Shown: positions 45,231-56,557 of the stretch, piece by piece
Position numbering within the stretch: the stretch's first letter is position 1
How the letters are laid out: each line of letters begins with the position of its first letter
Assembly (NCBI RefSeq): GCF_025698545.1
Contig: NC_068570.1
Span: 35,049,924 to 35,113,923, forward strand
Direction: 5' to 3'
Origin: Gossypium raimondii
Taxonomy: Eukaryota; Streptophyta; Magnoliopsida; Malvales; Malvaceae
DNA length: 64,000 nucleotides
The notes under the pieces: model-generated
Seen by the model: only the letters and a program-made list of their open reading frames with translations
The model's database searches: none
Told to the model about the DNA's origin: nothing
Position numbers and translations under genes: made by a program

Positions 45231-46530
45231 CTCCGTTATTGCTTAGGGAGATACGATCTGTAATTTCCCAGATCTGTTCTCTAGGGAACATGACCTGTAT
45301 GCCTAATGATTAGGATGACATGATCAAAATGAATCAAATGCTCCTAACTAGACATGTGAATAATGTTTGCATGAATGCAGAGTTTTATTTTGTTCGAAAA
45401 TGATCCTACTTAGGTTGTCGTTACTCGAAATTTATCAAGGCTTTAACACTGACGTGCTACAACGCCTTCTCGCTTGACTGGCTTTTCTGAAAACATTTAG
45501 CTAGGTTGCCCCCTATTGTAAACCTTAAAGTTTAATCCATTAGGGCGCAGAATTTGTGCCATCATTCTCCCACTGCAATCCAAGGGTAGAAATAGGTGGC
45601 TTTTCCTCAACCCTCTCTTATCACAATTCAAGGATATAGGATCTGAATCATTCTGGTTTCTTACACCATTTTCAAGGTGTCACACCAGGGACTTATGCGT
45701 AGATGAAAGCCCTTTCGAAGTAACCTCTTCCTCTTACCTAGTGGTCATTGTTTGCTTGTTTACTTAAGCTTCGTCATCAATATGGCATCTTGCCAATCAA
45801 TGCATTTGACAACAAAATCCAAAGAGAAAGTCCAAATTTAGACTCCTCTTTCTCAAATTTCCAATCTTTAAATTTGGGTGTGTTCTAAACAATAGTCCTG
45901 TCTCAGGCTCCTATATTATTTAGAAACTTTTAGAGTAATATGCAAAACTTCTTTTCCGAAAGTTTTATTAGTCCATTAATCATTATTCTAATGCAACATG
46001 TTTGCATAAAAGGTCATAGCAATAGATAAGAATAAATTTGGTACTGAACATAGTTAAAAATGAATAAGTTATCACAAATAGTAAAGGAATTGATTGGGAA
46101 TGTATATCTTGGAAAAGAGAAAAAAATATTCCAAGAATCAACAAATTCAATAATAGGAGAATTAAGTTCCTCATATATCGCAGCTTGAACTTCTCTATAC
46201 AAACTTTCTAAAGGCCATTCTGAGTTTGACATGTGTTTAGGAGATCTTCAGTACTTTGTCGATGCCCTAAGACGTCGCCTATCCCTTCATGTTGATTCAG
46301 GCATAGCAAGATTGCCACACGCCCCAATCTGATCAAGATACAAGCTGCTCTTAAACACTTCATGCCCCATTCTGACCAAACATTTGAGCCGCCCTTTTCG
46401 GGTTTTCAACTCAAATCCTCTTTGGCCTAAGGTGCCCTTTGCGGGTTTTCCCCTTAGCCTCTCCATTTTTATCATCATTTTTTTTGGGATCAAAGCGCTC
46501 TTTGTGGGTTTTCACTCTGGTTCCTTTTCT
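45231..46530 (-). other. 3' untranslated region of the Ogre/Tat element
   Basis: The non-coding interval between the integrase stop and the tandem repeats. No supported ORF. Around 46370-46520 there are short repeats of a CCCTTTTCGGGTTTTCAACTC-like or GCGGGTTTTCCCCTTAGCC-like motif. Confidence 0.6.
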
Positions 46531-48805
46531 TCAAGTGAAGTATTTCTTAACTGAGTCTGAACTTACGGGATTGGGCAAGTCTTTTCCATCTATCTCACTT
46601 AGAATCAAAGCTCCACCAGCGAAGGCCTTCTTTACGACATAAGGACCCTTCCAATTTGGCATCCATTTTCCTCTAAAGTCCTTTTGCATAGGAAGAATCT
46701 TTTTTAGCACCAAGTCTCCTTCGCTAAATTCTCTGGGGTGAACCTTTTTATTATAGGCTCGCATCATTCGTTTCTGGTACATTTACCCATGATGAATAGC
46801 TTTTAACCTTTTCTCCTCTATTAGATTCAGCTGATCATAACGAGATTGGACCCATTTGGCCTCGTCCAACTGGAGTTCAGATAATACCCGTAGAGAGGGG
46901 ATTTCAACTTTGATGGGTAATACTACCTCCATTCCATAAACTAGAGAAAAAAGGTGTTGCCCCAGTAGAAGTTCTAACAGATGTTCGATTGGCAAGGAGA
47001 GCAAATGATAACTTCTCATGCCAATCTTTGTAAGTCTCAGTCAGTTTCCCCACAATTCTTTTAATATTCTTATTGGCCGCCTCCACTGCGCCATTCATTT
47101 TTGGATGATACGGCGATGAGTTATGATGCTTGATCTTAAATTGGCTGCAAACCTCAGCTATTGTGTTATTGTTCAAATTCAACGCATTGTCGGATATGAT
47201 TCTCTCAGGCATTCCATATCGACAAATAATCTCATTTTTCAAGAATTTACTAACTGCTGACTTCGTGACATTTGCGTAAGAAGCAGCTTCTACTCACTTG
47301 GTAAAGTAATCAATGACTACGAAGATGAAACGATTCCCATTAGAAGCCTTCGGTGATATCGGCCCAATGACATCCATACCCCACATGGAAAATGGCCATG
47401 GTGAGGTCATAACATGAAGTGGCGAAGGGGGTGCATGCATCTTTTCTCCATAAATCTGACATTTATGGCATTTCTTAACGTAATTAATGCAATCCCCTTC
47501 CGTAGTGGACCAATAGTACCCAAATCTCATGATCTGTCTGGCCATGGTGAAGCCATTGGCGTGTGTCCCACATATACCCTCATGGACTTCCTCTAGAATT
47601 TTCTTAGCTTCCACGGCATCCACACATCTTAACAGTACCTGATCTTTTCTTTTTTTGTATAGCACTTCCCCATCTAAGACATATTCGATGGCTATTCTTC
47701 TCAGAGTTCTCTTGTCGTTCTCTGTTGCCTGGCTAGGGTACTCCTGATTCTTCACATACTGTAGGATACTCCGATACCAAGGGTGATCATCTTTTCCCTC
47801 CCCCTCAATATTGTAGCAATGAACTGGGGTTTCATAGATACTCATCTGAATAGGCTTCATTACTTCAAGCTTGTTCACCTGAATCATCGAAGCCAGAGTA
47901 GCCAATGCATCAGCCATTTGATTTTCCTCTCGTGGGAGATAGCTGAAGGTGATGTCATCAAACTCGTCAATCAGTTCAAGAACCAGTTCTTTATAATTGA
48001 TCAATTTAGTGTCTCTGGTTTCCCACTCTCTTTTGAGTTGGTATATCACCAACGCGGAATCTCCATACACTTTAAGCACTTTGATTTTACGTTCAATGGC
48101 TGCACGAATACCCATAATACATGCTTCATATTCTGCTATGTTATTTGTGCAATCGAAGTCCAACTTGCTAGCGACAGGATAATGATCTCCATTTGGGGAT
48201 ACCAAGACTGCCCCAATTCCGTTACCTGTAGCATTTGAAGCTCCATCAAAATTTAACTTCCAGATGTGGTCTATTCGGGGGTTTTCCTCAGTGTTTGCCA
48301 CGTACAATAAGTCCTCATTTGGAAAATCAAAGTTCAAAGGCTCATAGTCTTCTAGGGCTCTGCTGGCTAGAAAATCAGCTATTGCACCTCCTTTTATAGC
48401 CTTCTGACTTACATATACTATGTCAAATTCAGAGAGCAGAATTTGCCATCTAGCCATTCTCCCATTTAAAGCAGTTGATTCCATCATGTACTTTAAAGGA
48501 TCTAACTTTGAAATCAGCCAAGTCGTATGGTACAACATGTATTGCCTTAATCTTCAGGTCGTCCAAATTAAAGCACAACACAACTTTTCAATGGACGAGT
48601 ACTTCATTTCACAATCAGTGAATTTCTTGCTGAGATAGTATATTGCTTTCTCTTTCTTCCCTGTTTCGTCATGTTGGCCCAAGACGCATCCCATGGAATT
48701 GTTAAACACCGTTAGGTATAATATCAATGGCCTATCTGGACTAGGCGATGATAGTATTGGCGCATTAGCCAAGTATTGTTTTATTTTGTCAAAAGCTCTC
48801 TGCAT
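46531..48805 (-). pseudogene. Ogre RNase H - archaeal-type RNase H - integrase (broken)
   Basis: Retroviral-type RNase H starts near 48805 (AFDKIKQYLANAPILSSP, KFTDCEMKYSSIEK), with a TGA at 48554. A second, archaeal-type RNase H follows (LNFDGASNATGNGIGAVL, NNIAEYEACIMGI, VYGDSALVIYQL, REENQMADALATLASM; acidic residues D, E, D, D present). Integrase has the HHCC domain (HEGICGTH...KKCHKCQIY), MDVIGPI, ERIISDNALNLN and NGAVEAANK. A TGA at 47294 breaks it. One extra T in a run near 46955-46965 shifts the frame, and another stop lies at 46783. Reading resumes as FSLVYGMEVVLP and ends at 46531. The dual RNase H is known from the Tat lineage. The enzyme set is recognisable throughout but not translatable. 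Confidence 0.92.
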
Positions 48806-49984
48806 TCCTCATCCCATTCCCCCAGATTATGCTTTTTCAGAAGGCGAAACAGTGGATCGCATTTCTCGGTCAATTGTGAAATGAAACGAGCAATGTAGTT
48901 CAACCTTCCTAAGAACCCTCGGACCTCTTTCTGGTTGTTTGAAGAAGGCAGATCTCGTATTGCTTTAACTTTATCCGGGTCAATCTCAATCCCCTTCTTA
49001 CTGACTATGAAGCCCAACAACTTTCCTGATCTGGCTCCAAATATGCATTTTGCTGGGTTGAGTTTGAGCTGGAATTTTCTCAATCTCAAGAACAACTTCC
49101 TCAAGACTCGGAGATGATCCTCTTCAGTTCTAGATTTTGCAATCATATCATCAACATTTATCTCAATTTCTTTGTGCATCATGTCATGAAACAGGGTAAC
49201 CATTGCCCTTTGATATGTTGCTCCTGCATTCTTCAATCCAAATGGCATTACTTTGTAACGAAATGTTCCCCATAGGGTAATGAAAGTGGTTTTCCTCATG
49301 TCCTCCGTGTGCATCTTTATTTGATTGTATCCAGAAAAGCTGTCCATGAAAGAAAACAAGGAGTAGCCAGCCGTGTTATCAACCAAAGTGTCAATGTGCG
49401 GCAGCGGAAAATTGTCTTTTGGACTCGCCTTATTCAGGCCCCTGTAATCCACACACATCCGTACCTTTCCATCCTTTTTAGGAATAGGGACGATGTTTGC
49501 TACCCATTCTGAGTACTTAACCTCCTGTAAGAACCCAACATCGAACAGCTTTTTGACCTCCTCTTTTATTTTCAGCACAACATCAGGTCTCATTCTTCTG
49601 AGCTTCTGCTGAACTGGTTTGAAATCCTCTTTTATAGGTAAACGATGTACCACAATGCTAGTATTTAACCCCGACATATCCTGGTAGGACCATGTGAAAA
49701 CATCTTTGAACTCTCGGAGTAACTCAACGAGGTTATATTTCGTCTTAGAAGTGATATCAGTTCTGATTTTCACCTCTTTCCCTTCCTCTAGGCTCACAAT
49801 TTCTAATGATTCCTTATGAGGTAGGATCCGCTTATCCTCTTGCTCCACCATTCTCAACAAGTCCGGAGGTACACCACAGTCTTTATCATTTTCAAAGTCA
49901 TGAGATCCTTCTAAACACATGTCTTGCTCAAAAGGAGACTCCGTGTTTGAAACAACATCACTCATGTCATTGATATCTGAAGAC
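48781..49984 (-). pseudogene. Ogre reverse transcriptase (frameshifted at its end)
   Basis: An open frame from the predicted splice acceptor. Motifs in order: FKPVQQKLRRMRP, VANIVPIPKKDGKVRMCVDY, GLNKASPKDNFPLP, FSFMDSFSGYNQIKM, YKVMPFGLKNAGATYQ, the catalytic EINVDDMIAKS, and LNPAKCIFGARSGKLLGFIV with the ERxRGFLGRLNYIARFI-type thumb. The active site reads N-V-D-D where the family usually has Y-V-D-D; both aspartates remain. After WDEECRE the frame is lost near 48800 through an apparent single-base loss, and RNase H continues in another frame. The N-terminal ~100 residues are a low-complexity acidic linker. Confidence 0.92.
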
Positions 49985-50247
49985 CTATGGGGATACACCA
50001 AATAATACGCAAAGTATAAATTTATGAATAATTATTTGTATGATTAGGTTATAAATAAAAAAATATTTGGAACACAATTAATCAAATGGAAGATATTTAC
50101 TTGCTTGGAAAGAATAAAAGAATAATTGCTCGAAATGAATGCAAAAATGCATTTTATTAGGATAAAGATATTCAGACTTAAGCCTACTTCACAAATGATT
50201 TCTTGTCATTCTTAGGCTAAAAACAACAATAATGTTTTGAACATTAC
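49985..50247 (-). other. Predicted intron between protease and RT of the Ogre element
   Basis: On the minus strand a donor (GCAGA|GTAATG, first intron base 50247) and an acceptor (CCCCATAG|GTCTTC, last intron base 49985) bound 263 bp that contain stops in the gag-pro frame. Joining them fuses the reading frames exactly, with the split codon GA|G (Glu). Experimentally supported introns occur at this place in legume Ogre elements. Use in this copy is inferred. Confidence 0.75.
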
Positions 50248-53200
50248 TCTGCATATGCTCTAAAGACTACAAGTATTTCTTTCGCAGTCCAATTGTTTAG
50301 CTCACTCCCAGGTTCGTATGGGCCGATCTCCAGCAAGGACCTTCTTTCAGCTGTCTCTATAGCATTGATATGAACTTTCTCCATCATTCCTTCAATGCCT
50401 TCACTTCTAGACACCCCTCACTCAGGGTAAATAAATCCCCTTGACACAAATGATTCAGATATGTGAGGAAAGGTCAAAGGCTCCCACTTGACTTCCTCTC
50501 CGCTTAGTCGTGCCCTTCTTCTCTCTTGCCTTTTCTCCACTTCTTTTCTCCTTTGTTTCAAATCTGGCTTGTAACCTAAGTCAAAACGATCAAACTTCCC
50601 TTTCAGCATGGGTGCTTCAACCCTTCTTTGCAAGTACTTTCCCAACCCTTTTCTTGGCGAAGCTCCTCTTCCTACCAACAACTGCAGACCCATTTCAGTA
50701 GTCTTGGATATTTTTGGTACCAGGATCCTGTTTCCTTCAGTGATAAACATTGCGTTCACAAATTCCAAAGACCGGAAAGAACATTCCACTGCCTCATCAT
50801 TGGTCTCTACATAAGGCGCATCACCCGTTACCATTGCGATAATATCCTCCTTTGCATTTATTGTCACCAATCGACCCTCTGATATTAGCTTCACCTTCTG
50901 ATGTAACGATGAAGGCACTGCCCCAGCCGAGTGTATCCACGGTCTCCCCAATAAACAATTGTAGGAAGGCTTAATATCCATTACTAAAAAGTCCACCTCA
51001 TAAGTAATTGGGCCAATTCTTAACGGTATTTCAATTCTTCCTACAACTCTTCTTTCTGTTCCATCAAATGCCCTTATTATATTATGGCAGGGTTTCATAT
51101 GAGAACTGTCCACAGGTAATCGATTAAGAGTGGACAAAGGCAATACATTCAATGCGGATCCATTATCAATCAAAACCCCCGGTATTGTGTCCCCCTGGCA
51201 TCGGGCAGTAATGTGTAGAGCCTTAGTAGAACCCCTACCTCCAGACGGTATTTCGTCATCGTTGAAGAAGATGAAATTGTCACCACTTATATTGTTGACC
51301 AAATGATCCAATTTATTGACTGAGATGTCCTCGACCATATATGTTTCGTTTAGTACTTTCATCAGCGCATTTCGATGTACCTCCGAACTTAGGAGCAAAG
51401 CTAATATAGAAATACGGGCCGGTTGTTTGTGCAGTTGCTCCACAACACTGTATTCACTGTGTTTTAAAAATTTCAAAAACTCATTTGCTTCCTCCTCTTT
51501 TATTGGTTCATTAACCATTGGCTCAGATTCCACCGCTTTCCCTTTCCTCTGCTCCACCGTCAAAGTCATTTCTCTTGGCAATTCTACTCAAGTGTCATAG
51601 CGCTTCCCATTACGTGTATAGGAACCCATTTCCTGGTATTATTTTACCATACTGCTCTCAACTTCCTTTCCTGAGATTGTCACATTGCATCCGTAATTCC
51701 ACGGGACCATTTTGTCATCCTTATATGTGAAACTTGACGGTTTCGTGATTACAATTTTTGGTGTTACTTGAGCCCTAGCCTCATTACTCTTAGGGCATGA
51801 GATAATAACTACAGGATGATTTATTTTCGGGGTCCCTGTTCCCGACTTTGTCGCGCATATGCTCCTCCTTTCTTCCGCATCCTCATAGAACCCCATCTCC
51901 CTGTTATCCATCATACTTTGAACCAAAGCCCTGAATCCTTCACATTCTTGGATTTCGTGCCCTATTTTATGGTAGAATTCACAATAATTTCCCATCTCAT
52001 ACCCTTCCTCCACATCTAAAATAACTAACCCTCTTTTTGTCATCTCCTTCCATACCCGTTTCAATGGAGTTCTTACTTCAGCGACGTCAGTCTTAACTCC
52101 TTCTCCCGTACCCACGCTCAACATATTCACTCCCTTATCATCATGATAGGGCAATGGACCCTCGGTGCTGGGTGAGTCATCAAATTTGACAACACTAATT
52201 TTATAAGTCCTTCTACAACATTCTTGAAAGCGATACAATTTCTATTGAGTGTCCTGTAATCCCCGCATGGTAGTCACACTGAGCGTTCGCGTCATACCAT
52301 TTTGGATACGGGGGTTGTAGAGGACTCAGGTAACGAGGGGCAACAACATGTGCATTAAATAACTTTTGATACAGCTCTTTATATATCATTGGAATGGGAG
52401 TGAATTGAGGCTTCTCAGTATTTTGCCTCGTTTCCGATTCTGGTTTCGATGAGCCTTGCTGGTTAGCAACCATCTTCCCTGGTTGGTTCACTGTAATTGA
52501 TTTACTATATGCGTTCACATTGTTTACTTCCCCTTCTCTTTTCTTTGAAGCTGACCTTTGACTATTCTCCCCACCATCTATTTTTCCACTTTTAATGGCG
52601 TGTTCAATCATTTCACCATTCATAATTATATCCGCGAAACTCTTCGAGGCACTTCCTAGCATGTGCGTGATAAATGGCGCCTTCAATGTGTTGATGAAAA
52701 GCATCGTCATTTCTTTTTCCAAAAGTGGTGGCTGGACTTGAACTGCAATCTCTCGCCACCTCTGTGCATACTGTCTAAAACTTTCATTTGATTTCTTTTC
52801 CAAGTTCTGCAAAGTAATTCTATCAGACATTATTTCAGATACATGACTGTACTGTCTCATGAAAGCCTGTGCCAAATCTCTCCAAGTGTTGATTTTGGCC
52901 CGGCTTAACTGATTATACCATTTAAACGCCGCCCCAATGAGGCTATCCTAAAAACAATGTATTAACAGTTGATCATTGTTAATGTACCCGGTCATTCTCT
53001 TACAGAACATTGTAATATGGGCCTCCGGGCAACTGGTCCCACTATATTTCTCGAATTCCGGCATCTTAAATTTATAAGGAAGCACCAAGTCTGGGACCAG
53101 ACTCAGATCTTTTGCATCTATTCCATGATAGCTTTCAGTGTTTTCTATCGCATTGAACTTCTCCTCAATCCACTTCCATTTCTCCTCAAACTATTTTGGT

Positions 53201-53643
53201 AATTCTTCTTTTTCTTTATCCTTCTCGGCTACTTCATCGAAGTCCAAGATAGCGAGATTAACTGGGTTTTCACCAGGGTTGGAACCTGACCCAACTTAGG
53301 AGTTCATCGGTATTGGAATATCGGCTTGAAAACGTTGAGGTCTTATTGAAACAGAGGATCTACGTGGAGGCACCTCAGTCTGAACCTGCGCATGCGGGGG
53401 CGTAAAGCCTGGAGGATAGGTGGGTCCAGTCTTGTATTCTTCTTCATCATTGATCATAGGGCCTTTCCCCTTATTTAATCCTTTTAATAATTGCGTCAGC
53501 TCAGTCATCATATCTTTTTGAGTCTCCAGCATCTTTTCTGTCATGTCATGTTGAATTTTTTCCAATTGTTCCTTCATTTGTATCTGTAACTGATCTTGCA
53601 TTTCCTTTTGAAGTCACTCCAACTTTTCCAATCGTTGATCCAT
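50248..53643 (-). pseudogene. Ogre gag-protease (broken)
   Basis: The ATG at 53643 (MDQRLEKLE) begins gag, with a TGA as the tenth codon. The coiled-coil start (LQIQMKEQLEKIQHDMTEKM) leads to the capsid region (YSGTSCPEAHITMFCKRM, AAFKWYNQLSRAKINTWRD, FRQYAQRWREIAVQVQPPL). A frameshift near 52215-52240 moves reading to a frame with YCEFYHKIGHEIQECEGF, a CxFHxxxGHxxxxC-like zinc motif. Protease shows GVLIDNGSALNVLPLSTL (the D-N-G-S form usual in this group), then YNCLLGRPWIHSAGAVPSSL. A stop at 50418 interrupts the last ~57 codons before the intron donor. Gag forms the particle; the protease matures the polyprotein. Confidence 0.9.
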
Positions 53644-53862
53644 AATTTTTTATTTTGCACGGGTACCGTAGCGGTGTTTGGTTGATGAGTTTTTGTTAGT
53701 TTCCAGATTAACTGTAATGATTAATCAATTAGGTTCTTTCAATGGACCTTAATGCATATGATTCAATGTAATGCGATGCATGAATGCAAAGAGGCGTCGA
53801 TTCTGATTCAATTTCATTTAGAAAACTTTCACTAGAAAATAAAATTCTTTACATAAAACAGG

Positions 53863-55839
53863 TTACATATATGCTCTTGCCCTAATGCTCAGAGCTTTAA
53901 TTTTCCTAAGTAATGAAGCTAATTCCTATTCTCGAGTTGATTCCAGTTCACACTTGACGCTCAGTGCATCGGCCTGTACCGCCAAAGTCTGCAGGTGATT
54001 AGCTACCTCCCAGATCTGAACCACGGCTTCACCCATGATACGATCTCTATTTTCAACCTAATTCTGAAGACAGTAAAGTTGCTCATTCTGACGACTTTTA
54101 TTGGTTTCCAAGTACTCAGTCCGGATCTCACAACTTCGCAATGTCGATTCCAATTCTTCTATTCTTCCTTTCATTTCTTCGATTTTTCCCAAGCTCGCCC
54201 TTAATTTCATCACGAAATTTTGACTTCGATACTGATGGAGAGATCTTTCCAACTAAACCACTCTATCCTTTAATTCGCATTTTTCCTTTTAGCTCTCTGA
54301 TAAACTCCTTTCTAGAGCTCCATTTCGTGTCTGAACCTCTCGAAATTTCTTTTCCCATCCATCAGCCCTGATCTTTTCTTCCCGAATCTCTTGGCGCCAT
54401 TGCTCTGGAGTTTTTCCTAGCCCAACGGTTCTTATTGATAGCCTCAACTTCTTGTAGTCTGTCTTCAAACTATCCAAGTCTTCCTCAGCCTTATTCTTTC
54501 CCTTTCTTAACTTCTCTGTCTGTAACTTTTGAACATCCACGTCTAATCCTAAGTGCATCTTTTCTTCTTCCAACTGCTCGATCCTTTTTTCAAGCTCTGC
54601 ATTCCTCTTCTCAAAATCGTGTTTCATAATTTCTAGTTCGGAGGGAACAACCCGCAAATGTTCTTCTATTGACTGACTATCTCCTTGACTTGGCCTTGGG
54701 ATGTTATCATTGATTCTTCTGACGCACCAATCATTATATTCAGGAGTCATCATCGGGCTTACGACTAATCTCTTCATCCGTCAAGTCTGGTCCCATGCAT
54801 TGGTTATCTCTCGAATCTTATTTTTATATCCATTGTCTCTATATGAGAATTTGAACTCAGCTAAGCCTTGGGTTGCAGGTATAAACTGCCTTGACCTGTA
54901 CTGTCTTAGCACCAACAATGGAGCATAACCAATCGCTCCCCAAATTCCAAGTAACGGGACCCAATCAAAGTTACCACATCGGTACAAGATTTCATCCGGA
55001 AGCAACCATGGGGCTCTCCACTCAACGTCCTCTTCACGAAGATTCTGAAGAATGAGCAGCCATTTCTCTTCCGAGATGTCATTTCTCCTTGGTGTAGCTG
55101 CTATCTCCTTTAACAGCGAATAATTTTCAGAAAAAACTCGATACGAAACCTTATCAACTTTCCAAAAATGACTATAGAACCATGCCAGTAGAAGTTGCAC
55201 ACACCCAATGAATCTGCCTTCCCCTGCCCTTCGACACGCATTTAATGACCTGAAGGTTTCTGCCAAAATTGCTGGAACAGGTGTAACTCTCTTATCAAGT
55301 CGGTCAAAGAGATCAGAGGTTGCCTCATCTACGTGCCCTAGTGCCTTAGGGAAAATTACTAGCCCATAAATGCTTAGAGCAAAGGTATCGACCCTTTTCC
55401 TCGTATCAGGGTGCCCCAAAATCAACTCCTGCAGGCTTTTCCAAGGGATACATTTGCTTTCCCCCTTCTGCTTGATCCGTGCCGTGACCCATTGCTCACT
55501 CATTCCAGTGATGTTCATCAACTTCTTTATAAAGGTCGGAACATTAACGACCCTAGAGTATATTTTATCAACCTGGATCTTTGGACAACGTAGCAAAGCT
55601 ATATATTCTTCTATAGTGGGTACCAAATCAACCCCACAAAAGGTAAAGCAATCATATGCGGGGTTCCAAAACTGAGCGATGGCCCGGAACAAATGCACAT
55701 CTACCTCAATGTCGAGTAAATGCGGTAAATCTCCATAACTTGAGTTAAACAATTGCTTGGTTTTTTCATTCCAATGGTCCCATATTACCTTTAATTCCTG
55801 AAGGCTATTTGCGTCACACTGATACATGTGTAGTCCCAT
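53863..55839 (-). pseudogene. Ogre ORF1 (extra ORF upstream of gag), five in-frame stops
   Basis: A single frame of 658 codons. The first 352 are uninterrupted (55839-54781) and start MGLHMYQCDANS. The core (HLLDIEVDVHLFRAIAQFWN, CFTFCGVDLVPTIEEYIALL, CRRAGEGRFIGCVQLLLAWF) matches what I know as the DUF7745/plant-mobile-domain-like protein of Ogre ORF1. The second part, from MKRLVVSPMMTPEY, is a long predicted coiled coil (RNAELEKRIEQLEEEKMHLG; KGRIEELESTLRSCE). Stops at 54781, 54289, about 54255, 54058 and about 53935 break it. The end is ALSIRARAYM. Its role in the element's life cycle is not established. Start chosen as the first ATG of the open frame after the leader. Confidence 0.85.
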
Positions 55840-56535
55840 AACTCTGATGTATACCCCCGGCTAGACTATCTCCTTTTTCTGATTGTGTTTTCTCTGACCA
55901 TACACAGACAGCAGCATTGTCCTATACTTTATCAAGAAATCCGTTCTCCATGCCAAGCTTTCTAACTTAGTAATCAAACCTGAATCAACACTCTTTTGTA
56001 TATGAAATGACATGCAAACATAAAAACATAAGTTAGTGCAACACAAAAAAACGCAACTTTAAGTAAGTACAAAAATTAAACACCTATCAGGGCAATTGCT
56101 AGGGTTTCCGTAGTATAATCAAGGATGGGCTCCTAGGTCTCTCTACATGCAGCTTGGTTCTAAAGTCGAGACACCCGAACCAATAGATTCCTCGATCCTC
56201 ACCCATTATAGGCTCATATGGACCGAGTTCAGTTTAGGGGAACACATTTCCCTATGACTGCACGGAGATGAAAATCTCACGAAAACATAGGTATGGATGT
56301 ATCCCGGAAGTGATCCACTATCCTGCACGGAGGTGAAAACCTCACGAAGGACTAGTTTCTCACTTCCACTTAAGAGGACAAGACTAAAATGTCTTATGCA
56401 ATATGATGCCAAAATATACAACTCAATTTACAATAATCATGCAAGCAAGTGCAAAGAAAAGATCGTAAATTTTTTAAATCAAATCTCGATAATAAGACAA
56501 AAAAACAATCAATTTTATAGCCTGACTCTCTAATC
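55840..56535 (-). other. Leader of the Ogre/Tat element
   Basis: The untranslated stretch between the primer site and ORF1. A pair of short direct repeats (TGCACGGAG, then GTGAAAAYCTCACGAARR-like) lies at about 56259-56280 and 56324-56350. No ORF supported. Confidence 0.6.
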
Positions 56536-56554
56536 GTCCCCAGCGGAGTCGCCA
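56536..56554 (-). other. Primer binding site (Arg-tRNA type)
   Basis: Minus strand TGGCGACTCCGCTGGGGAC, three bases inside the 5' LTR. This is the form I associate with Ogre/Tat elements. Confidence 0.85.
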
Positions 56555-56557
56555 AGC

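Noticed and set aside
47783..48238. 151-codon ORF on the plus strand
   Set aside because: Antisense to the Ogre archaeal-type RNase H; composition is explained by the opposite strand.
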